A program made the translations under genes and the position numbers. The notes under the pieces are model-generated. The model was not told the DNA's origin, made no database searches, and saw only the letters and a program-made list of their open reading frames with translations. Shown here one piece after another: positions 15,547 to 23,290 of a DNA stretch of 64,000 nt; the stretch's first letter is position 1; every line of letters starts with the position of its first letter. The stretch is from Variovorax sp. CF079 (GTDB taxonomy: Bacteria > Pseudomonadota > Gammaproteobacteria > Burkholderiales > Burkholderiaceae_C). The stretch lies in contig NZ_FMZU01000025.1 in assembly GCF_900101545.1 (NCBI RefSeq), positions 1 through 64,000 on the forward strand. The letters run 5' to 3'.

Positions 15547-16698
15547 GTGGCCAACAAAGATCCCGTTCGCGTAGGCGTGCTTTACTCGAAGACAGGGGTG
15601 ACCTCGACCATCGGAAAGTCGCAGCTGCAGGGAACCCTGTTGGCGATCGACGAGATCAACGAGGCGGGCGGCCTCGACGGCCGGGAGCTGGTGCCGGTCT
15701 TCTACGACGCGCAGTCAACACCGGCGGTGTATGCCAAGCTGGCCGAGCGCCTGATCCTCGAAGACAAGGTCAACGTGATACTTGGCTGCTACATGTCGAG
15801 CAGCCGCAAGGCGGTCCTGCCGCTGGTCGAGAAGTGGAACAAGTTGCTGTTCTATCCGACTCTCTACGAAGGGTTCGAGTTCTCCAACAACATCATCTAC
15901 ACCGGTGCGGCGCCCAATCAGAACAGCGTTCAACTCGCAGAGTTCATGACTGCCAATTTCGGAGCGCGGGTGTACCTGATCGGGTCGGACTACATCTATC
16001 CGTACGAGTCGAACCGCATCATGAGCGAGTTGGTGCTCCAGCGGCAAAACAGCGAGAAGGTCGCGGAGCGCTATGTGGCGCTGGACGCCATCGAACAGGA
16101 TTTCCGGCCGATCATCGACGAGATCCGGGAGTTGCAACCCGACTTCATTTTCTCCACCGTCGTCGGCGATTCCGCGGCCTGCCTGTACCGAGCCTATGCA
16201 GAAGCCGGCTTCGACCCCAGGACCATGCCCATCGGGAGCCTGACCACTTCGGAGGCCGAGGTATCGCAGATGGGCGGGGCCGGCATCGGGCATTTCACGT
16301 CGGCACCCTATTTCCAATCCATCAACTCCGAGACCAACCTGCGCTGTCTCGAACGGTTTCGGCAGCGATTCGGCGCGGATTGCGTTCCGAACCTGTGCTG
16401 GGAAGCGGCCTATTTCCAGACGCATGTGTTTGCGAATGCCTTCGTGCGCGCCGGAACCGACGATCTGACGCAGCTCATGCCCCAGATCCTCGGCAGCGAA
16501 CTCGACGCACCGCAGGGCAGGATTCGCATCGATCCGACGAACCACCACACCTGTCTTTATCCGCGTATCGGCGTGGTCAACTCGAAAGAGCAGTTCACCA
16601 TCGTCCGCGAAGCGACGCGCGCGGTGCACCCGGATCCGTACATGGTGACCCATTCGATGGGTGACTGGGCCGCCGAGCTGAGCACGCTGGAGCTTTGA
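15547..16698 (+). CDS. amiC: Amide sensor / negative regulator AmiC
   Basis: 383 residues from GTG at 15547, with GAGGA nine bases upstream. It has the periplasmic binding-protein fold but no signal peptide, as for the cytoplasmic amide sensor AmiC of Pseudomonas. GCYMSSSRKAVLPLVEKW and YPTLYEG are shared with the transporter binding protein at 6860. In the known system AmiC holds AmiR inactive until an inducing amide binds. amiR begins one base after its stop codon, matching that partnership. Confidence 0.9.
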   Translation: MANKDPVRVGVLYSKTGVTSTIGKSQLQGTLLAIDEINEAGGLDGRELVPVFYDAQSTPAVYAKLAERLILEDKVNVILGCYMSSSRKAVLPLVEKWNKLLFYPTLYEGFEFSNNIIYTGAAPNQNSVQLAEFMTANFGARVYLIGSDYIYPYESNRIMSELVLQRQNSEKVAERYVALDAIEQDFRPIIDEIRELQPDFIFSTVVGDSAACLYRAYAEAGFDPRTMPIGSLTTSEAEVSQMGGAGIGHFTSAPYFQSINSETNLRCLERFRQRFGADCVPNLCWEAAYFQTHVFANAFVRAGTDDLTQLMPQILGSELDAPQGRIRIDPTNHHTCLYPRIGVVNSKEQFTIVREATRAVHPDPYMVTHSMGDWAAELSTLEL

Positions 16699-16699
16699 C

Positions 16700-17329
16700 G
16701 TGGAGATCGATTCCGTCCGTCAGAAGGCAGGTCCGACACCGACCCAGCTGAAGAATCTCCGGATGCTGCGGGTCGCAGTCTGTCATCCCGACGACGCAGA
16801 CGGCCAGCAAATGACGCAGCAGCTTCGCCGCATCGGCTGCCATGTCCAGGCGTTCTGGCCGCCGCTGCCCGTGTTGCCGGAACTTACCGACGTGGTATTT
16901 CTGGCGGTTCGTCCCGACAGCATCGATATGAACTTCGAGTGGTTCAACGCGGACGAGGGACCCACCATCATCGCCGTGGTGAACTACGAGAACCCGACGA
17001 TCGTCGAGATCGTTCTTCGCATCGGGGCCAAGGCGACGCTGCCGTCGCCGGTACGCTCCTTCGGCCTGCTGTCTGCGCTGGTGGTGGCTCGACAGGTACA
17101 TGGCGATCTCAAAGCCCAGAAGCGTCAGCTTCGAAAGCTCAGCGGCAAGGTGCTTGGCGTGCGGCGTATCGAGGAGGCGAAGAATGTCCTGATGCGCTCA
17201 AGAAGCATCAGCGAAGCCAAGGCTTACGATCTGCTCCGCGAACAGGCTATGAGCAAGCGGGTCAGCATCGAGGAGATCGCCCAGACGATCTTGAACGCCA
17301 ACGAAATCCTTTCGTTAGGCAAGACCTGA
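16700..17329 (+). CDS. amiR: ANTAR-domain transcription antiterminator AmiR
   Basis: 209 residues from GTG at 16700. The N-terminal half is a degenerate receiver-like domain, followed by a helical linker (near 130-150) and a C-terminal ANTAR domain (about 150-205) with IEEAKNVLMRSRSISEAKAYDLLREQAM, typical of RNA-binding AmiR/NasR proteins. It would bind the leader hairpins at 6644-6689 and prevent the terminator at 6683-6720 from forming, switching on the transporter, amiE and its own gene. It is the last gene of the operon. Confidence 0.9.
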   Translation: MEIDSVRQKAGPTPTQLKNLRMLRVAVCHPDDADGQQMTQQLRRIGCHVQAFWPPLPVLPELTDVVFLAVRPDSIDMNFEWFNADEGPTIIAVVNYENPTIVEIVLRIGAKATLPSPVRSFGLLSALVVARQVHGDLKAQKRQLRKLSGKVLGVRRIEEAKNVLMRSRSISEAKAYDLLREQAMSKRVSIEEIAQTILNANEILSLGKT

Positions 17330-17463
17330 GGCTGCTCTCGCGGCGGGGTCCTACAACTCTGCGGACTCAGCGGCGGCGCCCGTGGTCATCAGTTCGATTC
17401 GGCTTGCAGCCAGCCAAATCCGATCACCGGCGTCAGAAGCTAAACCTGCGCTTTCAAGGCAGT

Positions 17464-17720
17464 CAAGAACCCCCTCACGCCAAGTGTGAGGCCGCTACGG
17501 TGCAGCATCCCAGCGCCCCCAGGCCTTGCAGCCAGCGGCGCCGCGTCAGGGCCAGGGCGCGGCCATGCTCAGTGCTTGGGCGTGCGGCCATCGAACGAAA
17601 CCAGTTTGCCCAGCGGCTGGTAGTTCTCGCCGTCGAAGCGCATCAGCTGCAGGCTCTCGATGGGATAGGGGTCGGCGCCCGCGCGCGTGCTGAGTGAGAT
17701 AGACATCAACTTGCGCGGCA
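17464..17720 (-). pseudogene. Remnants of an ABC solute-binding gene and a following exported protein
   Basis: On the minus strand a frame ending at 17569 reads LMSISLSTRAGADPYPIESL and continues LMRFDGENYQPLGKLVSFDG, which looks like the C-terminus of a type-I solute-binding protein. Just downstream another frame reads TRRRWLQGLGALGCCTVAAS then stops, resembling an exported-protein leader. Neither has a full gene around it. The rest of 17330-18056 shows no convincing gene; a CCTCAC/GTGAGG hairpin lies near 17475-17493. Confidence 0.4.
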
Positions 17721-17914
17721 GCATGCGCCAGGCGCGTCTGCAGGAGTGGCAGCGCCGCGAGCACGGCAATGAGCGGGCGTCATGAGTAGTCGCTTGTGTA
17801 TGAGTTGAGGAACTGTCGAAGGCAGGCAGCCGCATTCTGCTTTCGGCGAGCGAGTGTTCTCGCTTCGATCTGCGGGGTATCTCTGTCCCAGCGCATCAGG
17901 GAAAAAACCGCCTT

Positions 17915-17969
17915 GATTACAAAACTGTAATCGCACAGTTCGCGTTCTGGTGGTTCAACTTCCTAAAGT
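17915..17969 (+). promoter_or_regulatory. Heavy-metal response regulator box and promoter
   Basis: GATTACA-N4-TGTAATC (17915-17932) is followed after 27 bp by TTCCTAAAGT (17960-17969), a likely -10 region. The same two elements at the same distance occur before the DUF4148 gene at 20713. The box resembles the cop/cus-type sites bound by CopR/CusR regulators, and a CusR-type regulator is encoded at 19865-20548. Confidence 0.7.
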
Positions 17970-18056
17970 TGGTGCACCGAAAGGGATGAAGCCATCGCGA
18001 TGGAGGCCTCACCTCCGCCGGAGAACTCAATCACTCTCTCAATCAAAGGATCGAAA

Positions 18057-18497
18057 ATGAAGCGCTCTTCCAGGACTCCCCTTGTGCTTGCCGTTCTTCT
18101 GACCGCAATCGCCGGCCCCGCCTTGGCGGGGAACTATGCCGAAGGCGATCCCAGGCCCGCGCCACTGACCGCTTCCACGAGCCGTGACGCCGTTGTCGCC
18201 GACACGCAGCGCTGGCTTCAAAGCTCGCCGGCCCAGGGGTATCCCGAAGGCAACCCGCGATCGATCGTCAGCGTCGCCCAGAATTCCCGCGCGCTGGTCC
18301 AGGCGGACACGATGATTTGGATGCAATCCGGCTTGGCCGCAGCACAGAACGGCGAAGCAGGTGCCGACGTCTCTCGCCCTGCCTACAGGCAAGCGGCTGC
18401 CGAGTACGCGCGACTGCGCTCCAGTTCCGAGTTCGGCGCGCTGGTGGAAAGCATCGCGCGCAAGGGGTCGGCATTCACGGCGACGGCCAGCCGCTGA
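18057..18497 (+). CDS. Small exported DUF4148-like protein
   Basis: About 146 residues from the ATG at 18057, which has AAAGGA upstream and opens a clean signal peptide (MKRSSRTPLVLAVLLTAIAG, cleavage near ALA-GNY). The mature part repeats short motifs: YAEGDPRP and YPEGNPRS, each followed by a helical segment, as in Burkholderiales DUF4148 proteins. Function of the family is unknown. Its promoter carries a metal-regulator box, so it likely belongs to the copper regulon of the adjacent two-component system, with which it converges. Confidence 0.72.
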   Translation: MKRSSRTPLVLAVLLTAIAGPALAGNYAEGDPRPAPLTASTSRDAVVADTQRWLQSSPAQGYPEGNPRSIVSVAQNSRALVQADTMIWMQSGLAAAQNGEAGADVSRPAYRQAAAEYARLRSSSEFGALVESIARKGSAFTATASR

Positions 18498-18510
18498 GAC
18501 ACTACGCGGT

Positions 18511-18540
18511 GCTGCAGGGGGCGTTCAGCACGCCCTGCAG
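18511..18540. terminator. Hairpin between convergent genes
   Basis: CTGCAGGG and CGT at 18512-18524 pair with ACGCCCTGCAG ending at 18540, with two bulged G. It lies between the stops of the DUF4148 gene (18497) and the sensor kinase (18549), where a bidirectional terminator is expected, but no T run follows on either strand. Confidence 0.45.
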
Positions 18541-18548
18541 TCAGTCGG

Positions 18549-19868
18549 CTAGCTCTGGGCATGTGCGATGGAGAAGGAAATCTCGGTGATGCCTGATCCC
18601 GATACTGCGCGTGTTTCGCCCCCATGCATCCGCGCGATGGCGGCAACGATGGCCAAGCCCAGCCCGTGATTCTGGGACGACCCGGACCGCGAGCGCTCCG
18701 CCCGAAAGAAACGCTTGAAAAGGTGCGGCAGCGCTTCCGCTGGGATCTCCTGACCTCGATTGGCAATCTTCAGCCAAACGGACTCCTCCTGCCCCTCAAT
18801 GGTGACAGCGATCGAAGAGTGCGCCGAGGCATAGCGGATCGCGTTACCCAGCAGGTTCGAGACAGCACGGCGGACTAGAGAGACGTCGATGCTGATCTGC
18901 GCATCGCCGGCGACCCGCACATTCAGCTGCGACGCCTCCAGCGCGGCCTCGTGAAACTCGGCTACCGCGCGTACCTGCTCCGCAAGGCTGACCGCCTTGG
19001 ATCGCCGCGCGGTCACCCCCCGGTCCGCGTGGGACAGAAAAAGCATGTCGATCACGATCGCGGACAGGCGTCGTGCCTCTTCCAGGTTCGACAGCAGTGC
19101 TTCCTGCAACTCGCCTGTAGACCTCGGCCGGGCCAGTTCGACCTCGGCCGCACCGATCAGATTCGCGAGTGGCGTGCGCAGTTCATGCGCAACGTCGGCG
19201 TTGAACGACTCCAGTTGCTGGTAGGCCTGTTCGGCGCGTTCCAGTACTGCGTTGAATTGCGAAACCCAGGGGGCGATCTCCGAAGCGTAGAGCGTAGCAT
19301 CGATGCGATGGCCGGGGTACTCGGGGCCGGTCGCTGCCGTTTGCTCGGCCAGCTTCTTCAAAGGTCGCAATCCCCGGCGAACAAGAAGAGCTCCTGTCAG
19401 CGATACGAGCAGTGTGCCGACGATGACGGCCCCGAGCAAGGTCCAGGCGAGGCGGCCCAGCAGCTTGGCGTCCTCCCTGACATCGATCCCGAGCCGTAGC
19501 TGCGTGACCGTATCCGCGCGCTGGACGTCTCTCCATTCAGTCGGCATCCAGACCCAGCGCGCCGATGATCGAGAGGGTGTGAAGGCATAGATCACCTCGC
19601 CGTTTCGTTGCAGCACGATGCTGATTTCGTCGTGAGACAAGAAGAAGTCATCCAGCTTGTGGCGCAGGTCGCCCCGATCCTGGCTGGCCCCGAATTCTTC
19701 GACCACGTGGCGGACCAACTCGGTGTTCCTCTCGAACTCGCTGGCCTGCTTGAGCTGGAAGCTCCAGGCGGTAACCGCATAGATCGCCGCGCAGATGATG
19801 CTCAGCCCGACGAAGGTCTGCACCGCAAACCATCGCGACAGGGACGCTTGGATCGACCCCGTACTCAC
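18549..19868 (-). CDS. cusS: Sensor histidine kinase, CusS/IrlS type (copper/heavy metal)
   Basis: 439 residues. Two transmembrane segments (about 15-36 and 140-165) flank a periplasmic domain of roughly 100 residues, followed by HAMP, the phospho-acceptor box FNADVAHELRTPLANL, and the ATPase boxes NLLGNAIRYAS and HGLGLAIVAAIARMHGG. Layout and length match heavy-metal sensor kinases. Its ATG overlaps the stop of the response regulator gene upstream. Neighbouring cupredoxin and CusF-like genes point to copper or silver as the signal. Confidence 0.85.
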   Translation of the reverse strand: MSTGSIQASLSRWFAVQTFVGLSIICAAIYAVTAWSFQLKQASEFERNTELVRHVVEEFGASQDRGDLRHKLDDFFLSHDEISIVLQRNGEVIYAFTPSRSSARWVWMPTEWRDVQRADTVTQLRLGIDVREDAKLLGRLAWTLLGAVIVGTLLVSLTGALLVRRGLRPLKKLAEQTAATGPEYPGHRIDATLYASEIAPWVSQFNAVLERAEQAYQQLESFNADVAHELRTPLANLIGAAEVELARPRSTGELQEALLSNLEEARRLSAIVIDMLFLSHADRGVTARRSKAVSLAEQVRAVAEFHEAALEASQLNVRVAGDAQISIDVSLVRRAVSNLLGNAIRYASAHSSIAVTIEGQEESVWLKIANRGQEIPAEALPHLFKRFFRAERSRSGSSQNHGLGLAIVAAIARMHGGETRAVSGSGITEISFSIAHAQS

Positions 19869-20548
19869 GATGAGTCCCCTTGCCGGCTCTCCAGCACGTA
19901 GCCCATGCCTCGCACCGTGTGCAGGAGCTTCTCGTCAAAGGGATCGTCGATCTTGCTGCGCAGCCGCCTGACCGCTACCTCCACGACGTTGGTTTCGCTG
20001 TCGAAATTCATCTCCCACACCTGCTCGGCGAGCACGGTGCGCGACAGCACCTGCCCCTGACGGCGCATCAGCAGTGTCAACAGCGCGAACTCTTTTGCCG
20101 TGAGGTCGAGACGCTGGCCGTTTCGCGCAGCCTTGCGCGTGGTCAGATCCAGGCTCAGGTCTTTCAGGGCATAGCGGGTGACCTCCTGCAGCTTGCCTCG
20201 TCGCAACAAGGCCTGGATCCTGGCGAGCAGCTCCGAGAAAGCGAACGGCTTGGAGAGATAGTCGTCCGCACCGCTTTGCAGGCCTCGTACCCGATCGGCG
20301 ACCTCATCGCGCGCGGTCAGCATGAGCACCGGCATGGCTTTGGACTTCCGGACGGCTTCCAGAACCGCAAAGCCATCGATGCCGGGGAGCATCACGTCCA
20401 GCACCAGCACGTCGTAGTCGCCGTCAAGCGCCAGATTGCGGCCTTCGATTCCGGTGCGCGCGAGGTCGACCGCAAAGCCGCTTTCGGAGAGGCCCTTGCG
20501 GAGGTAGTCGCCGAGCTTGGGTTCGTCTTCGATGACCAGGATTCGCAT
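19865..20548 (-). CDS. cusR: OmpR-family response regulator, CusR/CopR type
   Basis: 227 residues. Receiver domain with acidic pocket IEDEP, phospho-acceptor Asp51 in VLVLDVMLPGIDG and Lys in SKPFAFSELLAR, then a winged helix ending SETNVVEVAVRRLRSKIDDPF. This C-terminal motif is characteristic of CusR/IrlR heavy-metal regulators. It is divergent from the DUF4148 gene at 20713; the metal box at 20583-20600 lies 35 bp upstream of its start, so autoregulation is likely. Confidence 0.87.
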   Translation of the reverse strand: MRILVIEDEPKLGDYLRKGLSESGFAVDLARTGIEGRNLALDGDYDVLVLDVMLPGIDGFAVLEAVRKSKAMPVLMLTARDEVADRVRGLQSGADDYLSKPFAFSELLARIQALLRRGKLQEVTRYALKDLSLDLTTRKAARNGQRLDLTAKEFALLTLLMRRQGQVLSRTVLAEQVWEMNFDSETNVVEVAVRRLRSKIDDPFDEKLLHTVRGMGYVLESRQGDSS

Positions 20549-20582
20549 CGCTGAATGTTATGGCTCTTCAGCTGCATGCGCG

Positions 20583-20637
20583 GATTACATATTTGTAATC
20601 CATGTGTTGGGCAATTGACGGGTTGGATTCCTAAAGT
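20583..20637 (+). promoter_or_regulatory. Second metal-regulator box and promoter, divergent
   Basis: GGATTACA-N4-TGTAATCC (20582-20601) is a perfect palindrome, followed after the same 27-bp spacing as at 17915 by TTCCTAAAGT (20628-20637). It lies between the divergent response regulator and the DUF4148 gene. Confidence 0.72.
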
Positions 20638-20712
20638 AACTCGACATGCTGATCGATCGATTCGCATGGCCGGATCGGTTGTCGATCACGGCGAACTCAA
20701 AGGAGACTCATT

Positions 20713-21102
20713 ATGCTGAACCGTAAAGGCCTTGCACTCGCGCTCGCTGTTGGCGCCACGTTTGCCGCACCGTTGGCAGCGTACGCGGATCCGTCCCACT
20801 TCGCTCCGACAGAAGCCGGTGTGATCTATCACCCCGAGCATGCCGGCGCTGGCATGCCCAGCACTCAGGTATCGGCTGAACTCGAGGCTGCGCGCAAACA
20901 GTCCAATTGGGACGCGGTGTCACGACTGGGTGCCTCGCCGGCTCGACCGATGGGAGATGCTGGCAAGACAAGCGCCCAGGTATCGGCTGAACTCGAGGCC
21001 GCCCGCCAGCAGCCCAACTGGGATGCCGTCTCGCGTTTGGGTGCCGCGCCCGTATCTCCCAAGAAGGGCACGGGCAACGCGAGTGCGGAGGTATCGCGAT
21101 AG
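20713..21102 (+). CDS. Exported DUF4148 protein with two repeats
   Basis: 129 residues with a signal peptide (cleavage near AYA-DPS). Two repeats contain QVSAELEAARKQSNWDAVSR and QVSAELEAARQQPNWDAVSR, with a third partial repeat (SAEV) at the C-terminus. This is the DUF4148 pattern, abundant in Burkholderiales and of unknown function. A metal box precedes it, and cupredoxin and CusF-like genes follow, so it may be a periplasmic component of copper tolerance. Confidence 0.75.
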   Translation: MLNRKGLALALAVGATFAAPLAAYADPSHFAPTEAGVIYHPEHAGAGMPSTQVSAELEAARKQSNWDAVSRLGASPARPMGDAGKTSAQVSAELEAARQQPNWDAVSRLGAAPVSPKKGTGNASAEVSR

Positions 21103-21186
21103 GTGCCGTGGCATTCTCGCTATGACCGATGCGTCGCTTGACTTGTGCTCCAGCGCAGCCTGCGCCGCGCCGCTGCGAGATGGAGG

Positions 21187-21222
21187 CTTGGACCTACGCT
21201 CCTCCGGGAGTGAGGTCCCAAG
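21187..21222. promoter_or_regulatory. Inverted repeat upstream of the cupredoxin gene
   Basis: CTTGGACCT (21187-21195) and AGGTCCCAAG (21213-21222) form an imperfect inverted repeat about 85 bp before the cupredoxin start. It could be an operator or an mRNA hairpin between the DUF4148 and cupredoxin genes. No regulator can be assigned. Otherwise 21103-21306 appears empty. Confidence 0.3.
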
Positions 21223-21306
21223 CTCCTGACAATTTTCTTCCGCAGGCCGGACGCCCGTGCATGCCGTTGACTCTACTTTCCGCAACCCCTGAATCAAAGG
21301 ACCTTC

Positions 21307-21804
21307 ATGAAAACCCTCCGTTACATCACATTGGCTGCGTTGACCGCTTTGGCAGCAACGGGCGCCTATGCCTCAGGGACGCATGCCGGCGGTCACCACG
21401 CCGAGGACCTCATCGGCAAAGCTGGCGTCGCCGCCAAGGCAACCCGTACGGTCAAGGTCGACATGACCGACGGCATGCGCTTCAACCCGGCCAGCATCGA
21501 CGTGAAGCAAGGCGAGACCGTGCGCTTCGTCGTCACCAACTCCGGAAAGCTCAAACACGAGCTGGTACTCGGCACCGAGAAGGAACTGAAAGAGCACTAC
21601 GAGGTCATGAAGAAGAACCCGGAGATGGAGCATGCCGACGCGAACATGGTGACACTGGCCGCCGGCAAGACCGGCGAAGTGGTCTGGCAATTCACGAAGG
21701 CCGGCAAGGTGGACTTCGCCTGCCTGCAGCCGGGCCACTACGACGCCGGCATGAAGGGCGCCGTGAACGTGACCAAGGCCTCAGAGAAGCCGGCACAAAA
21801 GTAA
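21307..21804 (+). CDS. Periplasmic cupredoxin (CopI-like)
   Basis: 165 residues with a signal peptide cleaved near AYA-SGT. A plastocyanin-like domain supplies type-1 copper ligands His84 (KLKHELV), Cys139, His144 and Met149 (FACLQPGHYDAGM). A His/Glu/Met-rich insertion (EHYEVMKKNPEMEHADANM) may add copper-binding side chains. Such CopI-type cupredoxins protect the periplasm from copper. It lies between DUF4148 and CusF-like genes and downstream of the metal regulator locus. Confidence 0.82.
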   Translation: MKTLRYITLAALTALAATGAYASGTHAGGHHAEDLIGKAGVAAKATRTVKVDMTDGMRFNPASIDVKQGETVRFVVTNSGKLKHELVLGTEKELKEHYEVMKKNPEMEHADANMVTLAAGKTGEVVWQFTKAGKVDFACLQPGHYDAGMKGAVNVTKASEKPAQK

Positions 21805-21882
21805 TCCACACATCAAGAGAACTCGGCAGCCGAAACTGCGCCGAGCAGCTCGACATCTCTCATTCATTCGAAGGAATCGACA

Positions 21883-22233
21883 ATGCACAAGCTTCGAAGC
21901 GCTCTCCTTGCTTCGGTTACAGCCCTCATGTTCGCCAGCGTTGCGCACGCACAGCCCGCTGTCGGCGACACTGCGTCGACGACCAATGCAAAGGATTTAT
22001 CTGCCTCAACGGAACTTGCCGAAGGCGAGGTGCGCAAGGTCGATAAAGACAACAAGAAACTGACGTTGAAGCACGGCCCGTTGAAGAACCTCGACATGCC
22101 GGGCATGACGATGGTGTTTCAAGTCAGCGACGACGCCATGCTCGACAAGACACAGGCCGGCGACAAGGTCCGTTTCAGGGCCGAAAAAATCGACGGGAAG
22201 ATCACTGTCACCAAGCTTGAACTTGCCCGCTAG
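21883..22233 (+). CDS. CusF-like periplasmic copper-binding protein
   Basis: 116 residues with a signal peptide (cleavage near AHA-QPA) and GAAGGA before the ATG. A single CusF/CusX domain has candidate Cu(I) ligands His64, Met75 and Met77 in HGPLKNLDMPGMTM. In E. coli CusF a Trp (residue 44) caps the metal; here Met72 occupies that place. No CusCBA pump is seen nearby, so it may act as a chaperone or sink. The gene is followed by a GCTAGGGCC tandem duplication at its stop codon. Confidence 0.8.
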   Translation: MHKLRSALLASVTALMFASVAHAQPAVGDTASTTNAKDLSASTELAEGEVRKVDKDNKKLTLKHGPLKNLDMPGMTMVFQVSDDAMLDKTQAGDKVRFRAEKIDGKITVTKLELAR

Positions 22234-22395
22234 GGCCGCTAGGGCCGCTGGTGGTCTGCAAAAACAGGCCCGCGACTTGCATGATCTGAAGCCATGATTG
22301 CCAAACGCGTGACCGCCTGTTGATTGGAGTTCAAGTTGGACCCACTATCAACTTGGTGACCGAACCGGCGTCAGCAGCGATGGTCCGGTTGCTAT

Positions 22396-22838
22396 TCACC
22401 AACGCAGGAGCCGCTGGCCAATCGCGGCGCCGGCCAGCACCGGCAGCGTCATGCCGGCCACATACCAGATTGCCAGGAACGACGCGGCCAGTTCCGGGCA
22501 ATGCAGCGCATAGACCGCGGCCCCCGCGCCACCGGCCATCGCGCCTCGCGGCTGGCCTTGCTGCGCAGCAGGTCGATCATCTTGTAGCGCGCGATCGCAT
22601 GCACCCAGGCCGTCAGCGGCTGGTCGCTCTGGTAGGTGTGGCGCTGGTTGTGCATGGCGAGCAGGCATTCCTGGACAAGGCCTTCCACTTCGTCGGGCCA
22701 GCCGAACAGCCGCCTGCCCAGGAACGCGCGCAGGTGTGCGCTGAGCTTCTGCAGGAAGGCGTGGTAGGCCTGGGCGTCGGCGTCCAGGCCGCGCACGAAC
22801 AGGTCGTGCAGCACCGTCTCCGCTTCGCCTTTTGCCAT
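22396..22838 (-). pseudogene. Deletion fusion of an ECF sigma factor gene and its NrsF-type anti-sigma gene
   Basis: From an ATG at 22838 the frame encodes the start of an ECF sigma factor (LVQECLLAMHNQRHTYQSDQ, then LTAWVHAIARYKMIDLLRSK), which breaks off after KASREARW. In another frame the end reads ALHCPELAASFLAIWYVAGM and stops at 22396, matching the C-terminus of DUF1109/NrsF anti-sigma proteins. The middle of both genes is missing. A single deletion joining sigma 5' and anti-sigma 3' ends explains this. Neither protein would work. Confidence 0.65.
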
Positions 22839-22987
22839 CGGGCCCCCACTTGTCGTGAGGTGTAGTAAAGATGCTTCTTTTGCGTAGTAAAGTTGCTCCA
22901 TCTGAATTTCCTGACGCATCGTCCCCTGAAGCGCGCGAGCCGGCGATGGCGAATTGGCTCGCTGGACCTTCGTCGGTCGATTGTGTA

Positions 22988-22998
22988 GGATTTAATCC
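22988..22998. promoter_or_regulatory. Palindrome upstream of parD
   Basis: GGATTTAATCC, a perfect palindrome about a central T, lies 26 bp before the parD start. This is where a ParD autorepression site is expected. Confidence 0.45.
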
Positions 22999-23023
22999 CA
23001 TTGAACGAGTTGGGAGCGTGTTC

Positions 23024-23290
23024 ATGCGCACAACGCAACAACTGAGCATCACGCTGCCCAAGGAGATGGCCGAGGCCGTGAAGGCGAAGGTCTCGGCGGG
23101 CGAATACGCCACCGAGAGCGAGGTCATCCGCGATGGACTGCGCGCCCTGATGGCGCAGGACCGCGCCATGCAGAGCTGGCTGCGAGATCAGGTCGGTCCG
23201 GCCTACGACGCGTTGAAGGCTGATCCATCGCGCGCCGTCACCGCCCGTCAGGTGCGCGCCAGGCTGGCGGCCGAGCGCGCCAAGGGGTGA
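23024..23290 (+). CDS. parD: Type II antitoxin ParD
   Basis: 88 residues from the ATG at 23024. An N-terminal ribbon-helix-helix (QQLSITLPKEMAEAVKAKV) is followed by EYATESEVIRDGLRAL and an Arg-rich tail. It would bind DNA as a dimer, repress the pair and neutralise the ParE-like product. The TGA overlaps the GTG start of the toxin frame. The antitoxin is intact although the toxin frame is broken. Confidence 0.85.
   Translation: MRTTQQLSITLPKEMAEAVKAKVSAGEYATESEVIRDGLRALMAQDRAMQSWLRDQVGPAYDALKADPSRAVTARQVRARLAAERAKG

Noticed and set aside
21187..21222. A MerR-type (CueR) copper promoter
   Set aside because: The arms are imperfect and the spacing does not clearly give the 19-bp -35/-10 layout; kept only as an unassigned inverted repeat.
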